A stretch of DNA of 37,810 nucleotides from Thermoplasmata archaeon (GTDB taxonomy: Archaea > Thermoplasmatota > Thermoplasmata > Thermoplasmatales > Thermoplasmataceae): contig JAJYUG010000007.1 in NCBI GenBank assembly GCA_021792655.1, positions 1 to 37,810 of the forward strand. Reading direction: 5' to 3'. Position numbers and translations under genes: made by a program. The notes beneath the pieces were generated by a model. It saw nothing but the letters and a program-made list of their open reading frames with translations. It was not told the DNA's origin and did no database searches. Each line of letters starts with the position of its first letter. Position 1 is the stretch's first letter. Shown here piece by piece: positions 18,723 to 27,428 of this stretch.

Positions 18723-20566
18723 TGTTGGAAGGAACGGATAAGGGGCTGAGATCTCGTATAAAAATTGGCCTGGAAATACATTTCCAGGTGTCAGATGGCA
18801 AACTCTTCTGCAGGTGTCCTACGGAAACTACTTCTACTGAGCTTTTCAGATTTGAAAGGCGGATGATTGCAACGGCCAGTGAAATGGGTTCCATGGACAG
18901 GGCTGCAAAATACGAAATGGAACGGAACCTGCTTTCTGAGTACGTTGCCGGTGAAAACTCCTGCCTCGTAGAATATGATGAAGAGCCACCGCACGAAGTT
19001 GACGGGAAAGCACTGAAAGCTGCACTGATAGCTTCCCTTGCGCTCAACTGCAAGGTGCTGGACAACATATTCTTTATGAGGAAGGTCGTTGTGGACGGAT
19101 CAAACACATCCGGTTTCCAGCGCACCGCCATAATTGCCCTAAATGGGTGGGTTGCGACTTCAAGGGGAAAAGTTCGGATTTCAAGTGTCTCGCTGGAGGA
19201 AGATTCGGCAAGGCTTCTGGAAAATGGGGATGGAAGGAGCATATATTCTCTGGATCGCCTTGGCATTCCACTCATAGAGATTGCGACCGAGCCTGACATC
19301 ATTGATGAGCATCACGCAGTCGAGACAGCGAAGGCAATTGGGTATTTCGTGCAGGCAAGCGGTTTCTCGAGAATGACAGTCGATGCAATCAGGCAGGACG
19401 TTAATGTCTCGTTTGGATATGGCCGGGTAGAGATAAAGGGAGTGCAGAAACTTTCACTCATACCTGAAGTGATTTCATACGAACTTTCCAGGCAGGAGTC
19501 ACTTCGTGACATATCTGAGAAATCATCGCAATACTTAGACTTCTACAGGGAGGAACCGCAAGTTCACGATGTAACAGATATGTTCAGGGATACAGGATCA
19601 AAAGTTCTGCTTTCCAATATGGGGGTCGGCAATAGGATTTACTCAACCATTCTCAGGGGAATGGGCGGGCTTATGAAAAGCGGTAAGTACAGGATGGGGA
19701 AGGAACTTGCCGATCTCGTAAGAAGATATGGTGTCAAGGGACTATTCCATTCGGATGAATTGCCTGGCTACGGCATAACAAAGGAAGAGATTGATAGGCT
19801 CTGGTCGAAAACGAAGAAAGCGGATGAGGACGCAGTCCTGCTTATTGCCTGCCCACCTTCACTCTCAGAAGTGCTTTTCATGGAAATATTTTCAAGAATG
19901 GCAAAGTTACTTCAGATGGATCTGACTGAAACCAGATTTGCTGCTGATGACGGTTCGACTTTCTTTCTGAGGCCAATGCCTGGAAGGGAGAGGATGTATC
20001 CGGAAACGGACGTGCCGATCTTACGCATAAGTGACGTAACAATCCATGCAATGAGGAATGATGTCCCCTTGCCAATGGAGGAGACAATTTCCATGATATC
20101 CAGGGATTACGGATTATCAGCTCAGGATGCATACGTGATAGTTTCAACTTTCAGGAAGGTGCAGCTGGATAAACTGAGCTCGCTATACAAACATCCGAAG
20201 ATCGTTGCCAGGTTTATTATGCAGACATTGCCTGAACTGGAAAAGAAATATGGCAGAAAACTTGAACAACCCAAACTGACAAGACTCTTCGCTATAGCAG
20301 GGGAGAAGAACTGGATAAGGGAGGTGCTTGAAAAAGCTGCTGATTTAATGCTTTCAGGCGGACTGGACCCAGATGCTGTCGCGGGTGAGGAAGAATTATC
20401 CCAGCTCAGTGAAGATGAACTGAGGGAAATTATTGTGAAACTTCTCGCATCTTCAGAAAGTGAAACCAATGAGAGAAATATCATAGCCCGGGTCAAGAAA
20501 GAGACGGGAAGGCCATTCGACGCAGCCCAGGCAATGAAGGTGTACAAATCCGTGTCTAAAATATAG
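18722..20566 (+). CDS. gatE: Glu-tRNA(Gln) amidotransferase subunit E
   Basis: 614 aa, GTG start; KIGLEIHFQVSDGKLFCRCPTE, VVDGSNTSGFQRTAIIA, EEDSARL, DRLGIPLIEIATEPD, RQDVNVSF. Confidence 0.96.
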   Translation: MLEGTDKGLRSRIKIGLEIHFQVSDGKLFCRCPTETTSTELFRFERRMIATASEMGSMDRAAKYEMERNLLSEYVAGENSCLVEYDEEPPHEVDGKALKAALIASLALNCKVLDNIFFMRKVVVDGSNTSGFQRTAIIALNGWVATSRGKVRISSVSLEEDSARLLENGDGRSIYSLDRLGIPLIEIATEPDIIDEHHAVETAKAIGYFVQASGFSRMTVDAIRQDVNVSFGYGRVEIKGVQKLSLIPEVISYELSRQESLRDISEKSSQYLDFYREEPQVHDVTDMFRDTGSKVLLSNMGVGNRIYSTILRGMGGLMKSGKYRMGKELADLVRRYGVKGLFHSDELPGYGITKEEIDRLWSKTKKADEDAVLLIACPPSLSEVLFMEIFSRMAKLLQMDLTETRFAADDGSTFFLRPMPGRERMYPETDVPILRISDVTIHAMRNDVPLPMEETISMISRDYGLSAQDAYVIVSTFRKVQLDKLSSLYKHPKIVARFIMQTLPELEKKYGRKLEQPKLTRLFAIAGEKNWIREVLEKAADLMLSGGLDPDAVAGEEELSQLSEDELREIIVKLLASSESETNERNIIARVKKETGRPFDAAQAMKVYKSVSKI

Positions 20567-20638
20567 GATTTCCTGGTTTGTCGTTAACGAAAACTTCAGC
20601 ATATTTTCTAGAATATATTTGGTGCAGGTTTGAAAAGT

Positions 20639-20656
20639 GTTTTTTTGTTTTCTCTA
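20639..20656 (+). terminator. T-rich putative archaeal transcription terminator of gatDE
   Basis: tgtttttttgttttctct about 75 nt downstream of the gatE stop. Confidence 0.4.
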
Positions 20657-20741
20657 TCTAATCTGCAACCACCTCTTTTGGTGATTTTTTATTGCTCCCC
20701 TTTGCTCTCACATTGATAAAGGTAGAAAAAGAGTTTATCCC

Positions 20742-20940
20742 TTAACTCCTCAATTTTTTACATGATATGTCCAGGTCTATCCCAAGTTTTTTCGCGAGCT
20801 CCCTGAACTTTTCGGGATCTCGCTCATAATCCTTTAATTAATGCCTTGGAACAGCCATCAATTCAGATACAAGTACAAATATTATTAATTCACAAGTCTT
20901 AAAGGGGACCAAACGTCTCCATGATCTTGTCGCCATCCAT
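20742..20940 (-). pseudogene. decayed ORF fragment(s)
   Basis: Minus-strand reading gives MDGDKIMETFGPL(stop) and, after a further in-frame stop, LKDYERDPEKFRELAKKLGIDLDISCKKLRS(stop); protein-like composition but interrupted. Confidence 0.3.
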
Positions 20941-21035
20941 GTGAATTCAGATTATTTTTTTTTACATCCATTGATCTATGCTTGTTCGGAATATTCTAGT
21001 TACCTAAAGGATTTTAGAAGTAAAAATTAAGCTAA

Positions 21036-21053
21036 CGAAATACTTATATATAA
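21036..21053 (+). promoter_or_regulatory. BRE + TATA box of the accessory cassette
   Basis: cgaaat (BRE-like) followed by acttatatataa; followed by SD ggaggtg (21074-21080), 5 nt before the TTG start at 21086. Confidence 0.6.
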
Positions 21054-21085
21054 TTAACTCGTATAATAAATTTGGAGGTGAAAAC

Positions 21086-21619
21086 TTGGAGGCATATAAA
21101 ATAGAAAGACAGTTCTCTAGTGAATTTGTGAACTTGAATTCAAACCTTAGACTCTCTATTCCTGAAGAAAATAAAAGCAAAGTCAACATGGATAAATACA
21201 AACAGTGGGGGAAAAGTATAGTCGTTGTAGCGATAATCCTTCTAGCAGCTGGCGTACCCCTTTATGTGCTGGGTGAAATAGGCATGTCTCAGGTAGCTCC
21301 CATTGCAATCTCCGGCAATAATGCTCAAGTCGGGACCCCAAGTGCTGATTTCATTGCATTTGAAATATGGCACTTTGGTCAGTGGCCCACAATAACACAA
21401 CTCGCCCAAATGTTGACTGGTCCATTGATAGAGATTGGTCTTGGATTCCTCGCGCCTTATGTTGTGGCCATAGCATCGTTCATCATGGCAGCAATCTCTG
21501 CGTACGGTCTTAGTGCATCTAGTATAATATTTGGACTTCAATACTGGGCTGCTACAGCTTCTTTGGCACTTAATCCTTATGTCCTTGCAGGGTTTGGATT
21601 AGCAGTACTATCTGCTTGA
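21086..21619 (+). CDS. hydrophobic precursor-like membrane/secreted protein (candidate archaeocin precursor)
   Basis: 177 aa, TTG start with strong SD; charged N-terminal ~43 aa, one TM/signal-like helix (SIVVVAIILLAAGVPLYVL), then ~110 aa of hydrophobic Gly/Ala-rich helical segments with no Lys or Arg. Confidence 0.7.
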   Translation: MEAYKIERQFSSEFVNLNSNLRLSIPEENKSKVNMDKYKQWGKSIVVVAIILLAAGVPLYVLGEIGMSQVAPIAISGNNAQVGTPSADFIAFEIWHFGQWPTITQLAQMLTGPLIEIGLGFLAPYVVAIASFIMAAISAYGLSASSIIFGLQYWAATASLALNPYVLAGFGLAVLSA

Positions 21620-21651
21620 CGATTTGAACTAAACCTAGGTTATACCTAAAC

Positions 21652-22530
21652 ATGAAAATAGACATCAAGGGTTTGGAACTGTTGCTCTACTGTGCTTTCA
21701 TGGGCTTTATTGGGGAAGTAATTTTGCTAAAATCCCTAATTTTTCTATATTTGATGCTACTGAGTTGGATTGTTCCGTTTTCCATAGGAACACTTTTCAT
21801 ATTCTATGGTAAGAGACGACTTGATTCAATACTCAATCCATATACTATGAACCCTCTTTACGTTTCGTTAATAACTTCAGGTCTTGCTACTGTAGTCTCC
21901 TTTGGTCTATCGATATATTTCATTGCTTTCATAAATATTACACTCTTTGCTTGTTTTCTTTTGTTTTTTGAGTACAGAACCACAAAAAAATTGAAACTTT
22001 ACTCAGAATCTCAAGAAATGACTGAAAGGCTAGTCAAATTGCTCGGAGATCATTCAAAACAAAATCTGAAAATAGGAACAGAAATAAATTATATGGGAGG
22101 GGTAGCTTATGTTGGAAAATTATTGAGAAGGCAGGGGATTATCATATTCGACGAAGCTCTTTACAAGTCTCTAACGGAAAAAGAATTCGAATGCCTTCTA
22201 ATGCATGAATATTCACATTATATAAACATGGACCTCACGAAGATGGCCCTATCCTTTATGTTTATCCTGCTTCTATATTTGAATGCCTTTCTTATTGCAT
22301 TCAAGTTTCTTTTTTTGTCTAACAATATTTTCTTTATAATTGTGGCTTCTATCTTAGCACTGTTGGAAATATTTTCCTTACCACTCTTTCTCCCAAAAGC
22401 CCTCAATGTTATCGATCAACATCTGGAAAACAAGGCAGACAGGTTCTCAGCTATGGAAGTCAAGGAAGGATGCATGAAAGAATTCAGGGAAACACATGAA
22501 ATTTCGTTCCAGAGAAAGATTCTCTTTTAA
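21652..22530 (+). CDS. integral-membrane M48-type zinc metalloprotease
   Basis: 292 aa; HEYSH (HExxH, residues 185-189) and ENKAD (ExxAD, residues 259-263), with multiple TM helices. Confidence 0.85.
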   Translation: MKIDIKGLELLLYCAFMGFIGEVILLKSLIFLYLMLLSWIVPFSIGTLFIFYGKRRLDSILNPYTMNPLYVSLITSGLATVVSFGLSIYFIAFINITLFACFLLFFEYRTTKKLKLYSESQEMTERLVKLLGDHSKQNLKIGTEINYMGGVAYVGKLLRRQGIIIFDEALYKSLTEKEFECLLMHEYSHYINMDLTKMALSFMFILLLYLNAFLIAFKFLFLSNNIFFIIVASILALLEIFSLPLFLPKALNVIDQHLENKADRFSAMEVKEGCMKEFRETHEISFQRKILF

Positions 22531-22591
22531 CTTTTTAAGATGTAGGTAGGTGTCTTTTGCATCAAGTTTATGATGGAGTACAGGTGATTAC

Positions 22592-23686
22592 ATGAAAATA
22601 AAAATCTCAAGTTCGCAAGACAAAGTTTCGGGTTTGGCACAATCATACATCTTATCAAGTGTCTCTGAGCGATTCATAGTGTATCTCGTTGAAATTGTTT
22701 TTGTATTATCCCTCTCCGAGATCTTTGCTTCATTAGTAGGAATCAAACCATACCTGTTTAATGCCATGGTAAGTTACAGACTCGGGGAACTATCCTTTAG
22801 CTATTTGTTGTCAAGAGGGTTTATAATTAACACGGTCATATTTATCACGATAGTTTTTATCTACTTTCTGATCGAAGAAGTCTCCGGGTACGGGGTTGGG
22901 CGTATTCTTGCTAACAAGTATATAATAAATAGATACGTTCAGTCTAAAGATAGCAGGATTGTTGCACACGTTATACGGGCAGCGCTGAAATCTTTTCCAC
23001 TATTTGTCTTCGTAGATAGTATCTTAATCTTTAGGAGGAACAATAGAAAATTTCTGCAAAGAGCATCGGACGCTGCTCTAGGGTTTCTTGTCGTTAAGAA
23101 GAAAATTAGCGCTTCGAAGAAGTATGAAAATTTAATGGACTATTTGAAGTTATATGTTTTGGGAGCTTCTATAATGTATTATTCGTTGTTTATTTCGACA
23201 TTTATTATATCTTGGATGATTGTGCCAATGGTAACGTCAACCAGTGGAACGGGACAGTCCAGAGTGAATTTTTTAAATGAATTTGTATCTATACTGTCTC
23301 AGAATATACCGTTTGATTTCTATCTTGTTACAGGTGGAATGACGCTGTCTTTCGGTTCGTTGCTTTTTTTAGTTGAATCGTTGGACTCTGAGAATGCAAT
23401 TCTAGTGAGCATACTAAAGTCACCTTCTTCAGTCAATTTCATTAATGGAGTACTTCCTCAATTCATTCCGGAATCCCTAGGTTATGTTTTTGGGCTATCT
23501 GCGGCATTTTCGATAGCTAGCCTCATTATAAATTTCGTGCAATCAATGATTAATAAACAGGCTTCATTGTCATTCGCGAATGCTTCAGCACGTAATTTAA
23601 AGTATGCTTTAGCCTCAGTAAGCATATCCCTCGTCCTTTTGGTTTTCGCAGCATGTATCGAAGCGTCCCTCTTCCTATTAGGCTGA
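22592..23686 (+). CDS. polytopic membrane protein; RDD-like N-terminal half and SpoIIM/DUF95-like C-terminal half
   Basis: 364 aa; GVGRILANKYIINRYVQ...AALKSFPLFVFVDSILIF...QRASDAALGFLVVKK resembles RDD; INGVLPQFIPESLGYVFGLSAAFSIASLI resembles the SpoIIM/DUF95 signature region; SD aggtga upstream of ATG. Confidence 0.6.
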   Translation: MKIKISSSQDKVSGLAQSYILSSVSERFIVYLVEIVFVLSLSEIFASLVGIKPYLFNAMVSYRLGELSFSYLLSRGFIINTVIFITIVFIYFLIEEVSGYGVGRILANKYIINRYVQSKDSRIVAHVIRAALKSFPLFVFVDSILIFRRNNRKFLQRASDAALGFLVVKKKISASKKYENLMDYLKLYVLGASIMYYSLFISTFIISWMIVPMVTSTSGTGQSRVNFLNEFVSILSQNIPFDFYLVTGGMTLSFGSLLFLVESLDSENAILVSILKSPSSVNFINGVLPQFIPESLGYVFGLSAAFSIASLIINFVQSMINKQASLSFANASARNLKYALASVSISLVLLVFAACIEASLFLLG

Positions 23687-23813
23687 TGATTTCGAATAAG
23701 ACCTTGGATCTGCACTGGTCTTTCCCGATCGCAAAAATATCGCGAGAAATGTTGCAATATTCCTTAAAGACTGCCATCATTCTCTGATTTTTCTTGTTTA
23801 TTTCGGGAAAAAT

Positions 23814-24780
23814 CTATGGTTTACGGTATCCCTGTAGGATTTTTCGAGCATGAACAATGTATCCAAAGCATGCAAACATGAACTTCACCCTCACCCTTCT
23901 TTGTACAAGGGTGACTATTACATGTGAAAAATGAAACAGCCTCTTCATAACAGCATACGGGTATTCTAGCATGGACCGTTTCCTGGATATCCTTCGGTTT
24001 CTTCTGAGGGATTGAATGGACAGTTTATGATTCTTCACTGCCTTTTCCCTTGTATCATCAATGCCCATTGGATGGGATCCGAAGTATCTCTTGTCCCGGT
24101 ATACCGTTGTTCCACCCTTTGAAAGATCGATTCTTGTGTCATGATCCTTTTCTGTGGTGACAACGTAAGATCGGATCACAGGGGAAGGATTGTTGTCATC
24201 AACGAGGCTTTGACCCTTGTACCCGAAGAATGTCCCATTGTTCTTTCTGGTGAACGGACCATCCTTCGATCTCCTTGTTTTACCTTCAGACCCGGGTTCT
24301 TCATGCTTTTGATGCCCAGGAGCGGAAGTGATGAAAAGACATCCTGAGCTGGTCTCTCCTTGACTCAGATGACTTTCGCCCCATTTGATGCTGAAGCTCA
24401 TTCCATATTATAAGATCCCTGCCTGTTTTCAACAACCGTTCCCTGAAGTATCATATGGTCTTTGCATCCGGCAACAGATCGGGATAATCCAGGAGGCCCA
24501 TGAATGATATCCTATCGCGTATGTGTGTTTCTGCCTGTTCATCAACTATGTTGAATATGCTCTGTAGAAAGAGGACTTTGACTACGGTAACAATTGGAAT
24601 GTTTGGTTCTCCTCCTTTGTCTGTATGATAGTGGTACAGATCATTCAGGACTCGAGGAAAGGCAGTCCAGTCTATTACAGCCTTCGCGAATGCAAAGGGA
24701 TTTTTGATTGCATTTGTCCTGTACTTCTCATTTATTGCCTCGTCAAGAAGACTGCTCATGCAGTAACATGGCTGTTTCAT
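23814..24780 (-). pseudogene. IS5-family (DUF772 / DDE) transposase, disrupted
   Basis: N-terminal piece (24451-24780) MSSLLDEAINEKYRTNAIKNPFAFAKAVIDW...DLLPDAKTI; stop TGA at 24453-24451 then readable YFRERLLKTGRDLIIWNELQHQMGRK in the same frame; C-terminal piece (23814-24401) FITSAPGHQKHE...KTRRSKDGPFTRKNNGTFFGYKGQSLVDD...RISRKRSMLEYPYAVMKR in another frame. Confidence 0.88.
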
Positions 24781-24925
24781 GAATAAATATTATTGTTACC
24801 TGATCTGATCATGAAGCGGAGTTTTTGGAAATCCTCATCAGGAATTTCGAGATTCAGAAGTGATTAAATTGTATGGGTTACGCGATCTTATGTACAGCCT
24901 GAAAAGAGCGAAATATTCGAGGAAA

Positions 24926-24936
24926 TATACTTATAT
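24926..24936 (+). promoter_or_regulatory. TATA box for nuo operon
   Basis: ggaaat-atacttatatc about 20-30 nt upstream of the nuoA ATG (24957). Confidence 0.5.
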
Positions 24937-24948
24937 CGTATAACGATA
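24934..24948. promoter_or_regulatory. perfect inverted repeat TATCGT-ATA-ACGATA overlapping the nuo promoter/TSS region (putative operator)
   Basis: 6-bp arms, 3-nt spacer, directly between TATA box and nuoA start. Confidence 0.4.
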
Positions 24949-24956
24949 CTTGACCC

Positions 24957-25394
24957 ATGCTGTATGGGTATATTCCTCTGCTCATAATCCTGATTCTACT
25001 CATAATTGCACTTGGAGGTCTTTTCGCTATCCTCCCTTCACTAAGCCAAAACAGGTTTGGCAGCGGAAAACACATCAGTTTCAAGGTAAAGGACATTATT
25101 TCCAACATGGTAAATATCAATAGTCCACCGGTCAGGGATACAACTTATCTTGAAACGTACGAGACTGGCGAGGTTTCAAAGGGAGATATAGGTAAGTTCG
25201 TTAATATCCAGTATTACATAATAGTGCTATTATTCGTTGTGTTTGACGTGGACATGGTTCTTCTGCTCCCATGGGCATTTGATTTTAAGAATCTCGGGGC
25301 CATTCCATTCCTTGAGACGCTTGTATTTCTTGCAATGCCTCTCTTCGCCGTGTATTATGCATTCAAGGAAGGTTATATGGAGTGGTTGAAGTGA
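24957..25394 (+). CDS. nuoA: complex I-like subunit A
   Basis: 145 aa; [40 protein letters not shown]. Confidence 0.93.
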   Translation: MLYGYIPLLIILILLIIALGGLFAILPSLSQNRFGSGKHISFKVKDIISNMVNINSPPVRDTTYLETYETGEVSKGDIGKFVNIQYYIIVLLFVVFDVDMVLLLPWAFDFKNLGAIPFLETLVFLAMPLFAVYYAFKEGYMEWLK

Positions 25395-25855
25395 AAACTG
25401 GAGACGGCGGAGTAATAACCACAAAACTCGAGGAGGCAATGGAATGGGGAAGAAGCAATTCGCTCTGGCCCCTTACATTTGGGCTGGCGTGTTGTGCAAT
25501 AGAAATGATGGCCACTCAGGCTTCAAATCTTGATATCTCCAGGTTCGGAAGTGAAATATTCAGGAATTCCCCCCGGCAATCGGATCTTATGATCGTGGCC
25601 GGGACAGTTACAAAAAAAATGGCTCCCAGAGTGAGGAGAATATATGATGAGATGCCATATCCTAAGTACGTTATAGCCATGGGAGCTTGCGTTGTGCAGG
25701 GCGGCCCCTACGTAGAAGGTTATTCAGTCGTGCTGGGTGTTGACAGGGTCGTGCCAGTTGATGTATATGTGCCGGGATGCCCCCCTACCCCTGAGGCCCT
25801 TACCTACGGTATCATAACCCTCCAGAAGAAAATAAGGGGAGAGACTGAGAGGTGA
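25382..25855 (+). CDS. nuoB: complex I-like subunit B (N2 Fe-S)
   Basis: [33 protein letters not shown] with four conserved Cys. Confidence 0.96.
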   Translation: MVEVKTGDGGVITTKLEEAMEWGRSNSLWPLTFGLACCAIEMMATQASNLDISRFGSEIFRNSPRQSDLMIVAGTVTKKMAPRVRRIYDEMPYPKYVIAMGACVVQGGPYVEGYSVVLGVDRVVPVDVYVPGCPPTPEALTYGIITLQKKIRGETER

Positions 25856-26319
25856 ATTATACGGTTCAGGTTATTGGTGAGTCTGTCGGAAAGGACGGAA
25901 GAAAGATCATCAAGGTTACAAAGGAGAATTTTCTTGATCTCATGAAAGATCTCAAGAATCAGGGATTCGATCATCTTTCCCTTATTACTGGAGTAGATCG
26001 GAAGGATTTCATGGAAGTTGTATATCATCTTCATTCCATGAAAACCAACGAGTATGTTGTTGTAAAGGTGGAGACGAGGGACTACAAGGTTCCAAGTGTG
26101 GCTGGACTCTGGAATAGTGCTAACTGGGACGAAAGGGAGCAATACGATCTGCTTGGCATAATTTTTGAGGGGCATCCGAACCTCAAGCGTTTATTCCTAC
26201 CGGAAAATTGGGTGGGGCATCCCTTGAGGAAGAACTATGACATGAAGAAGACGCAATACATTAACATGGACGAGGAGGGAAATGATTATGCCACTTTCGA
26301 TGAGAGGGGAGGATGGTAA
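25852..26319 (+). CDS. nuoC: complex I-like subunit C
   Basis: 155 aa; [67 protein letters not shown]. Confidence 0.95.
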   Translation: MNYTVQVIGESVGKDGRKIIKVTKENFLDLMKDLKNQGFDHLSLITGVDRKDFMEVVYHLHSMKTNEYVVVKVETRDYKVPSVAGLWNSANWDEREQYDLLGIIFEGHPNLKRLFLPENWVGHPLRKNYDMKKTQYINMDEEGNDYATFDERGGW

Positions 26320-27428
26320 TGCCCTCATCAGAATGGGTTGAATTGAATTTTGGTCCGCAGCATCCATCGATGCATGGTGTTCTCCGGCTGAAGGCAAAGC
26401 TGGATGGAGAAATAGTCAAGGAGATTGAGCCGGTCATTGGCTATCTGCACAGGAACGCTGAGAAGATATGCGAAATGACATACTTCAATGACAACCTGAT
26501 CTATTTTGACCGGATGGATTACGTTGGAGCCATGAACATGGAAGTCGGTTATCTTGAAGCTGCCGAGAAACTTCTTGACATTAGCATATCTGAAAGGGTA
26601 AAGTGGATTCGGGTTATAATGGCTGAACTCAGCAGGATTGCTGCCCACCTAGTATGGGCAGGCGCCTATGGACTGGATCTTGGCATGCTTACTCCCTTCT
26701 TCCACTGCTTCATTGAAAGGGAAAAGCTTCTCACAATTTTTACGGAAGTATCCGGGTCAAGACAGGAAGTCAACTACATGTGCGTGGGTGGCGTTTACCA
26801 GGATATCACTGAAAAGGCTATCGCCGAAATTGAGGATTTCGTCAGGGAGTTTCCAAAGAGGCTTAAGGACATTTTCAATATGCTCATGAAGAATGACATT
26901 TTCCTGTCCAGAACCAAGGGAATAGGAATTCTTGACAAAGAAACAGCTATCAGTTATGGCGTAACTGGACCGATGCTTAGAGCGTCTGGTGTAGAATACG
27001 ATGTCAGGAAAGCCGAGCCATACCTTGTGTACGACCAGGTTAATTTTGACATACCCGTTTCGTATAAGGGAGACAACCTCGCCAGAGTTCTCGTAAGGTT
27101 TGAGGAAATGAGGCAGTCGCTTAAAATTGTGGAGCAGGCTATAAAGAAGATTCCGGATGGGCCGTACTTCAACCCTAAGGCGAAAAAATCATTAATGATA
27201 AGGATGCGGGGAGAAGGGGATGTGTATGCGAGGACGGAATCTTCAAAGGGCGAGTTCGGAGTTTACATCGTTGGTGACGGGGGTGTCAAGCCATACAGGG
27301 TTCGGGTCAGGAGCCCAACTCTGAGAAATCTGTCTGTTTTGCCTGAACTGGCCAAGGATGTAATGATAGCCGACATGATAGCCATATCCGGTACACTGGA
27401 TCTTGTATTTGGGGAGATAGACAGATGA
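26313..27428 (+). CDS. nuoD: complex I-like subunit D
   Basis: 371 aa; FGPQHPSMHGVLRLKAKLDGE, IGYLHRNAEKI, RGEGDVYAR, DLVFGEIDR. Confidence 0.97.
   Translation: MVMPSSEWVELNFGPQHPSMHGVLRLKAKLDGEIVKEIEPVIGYLHRNAEKICEMTYFNDNLIYFDRMDYVGAMNMEVGYLEAAEKLLDISISERVKWIRVIMAELSRIAAHLVWAGAYGLDLGMLTPFFHCFIEREKLLTIFTEVSGSRQEVNYMCVGGVYQDITEKAIAEIEDFVREFPKRLKDIFNMLMKNDIFLSRTKGIGILDKETAISYGVTGPMLRASGVEYDVRKAEPYLVYDQVNFDIPVSYKGDNLARVLVRFEEMRQSLKIVEQAIKKIPDGPYFNPKAKKSLMIRMRGEGDVYARTESSKGEFGVYIVGDGGVKPYRVRVRSPTLRNLSVLPELAKDVMIADMIAISGTLDLVFGEIDR

Noticed and set aside
23482-23780. Overlapping minus ORFs (91 and 76 aa) at the 3' end of the 364-aa membrane protein gene
   Set aside because: Mostly antisense to the membrane protein; weak coding evidence, possibly island debris.
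24141-24347. 68-aa plus ORF inside the transposase pseudogene
   Set aside because: Lies antisense to recognisable IS5 transposase coding sequence; not an independent gene.
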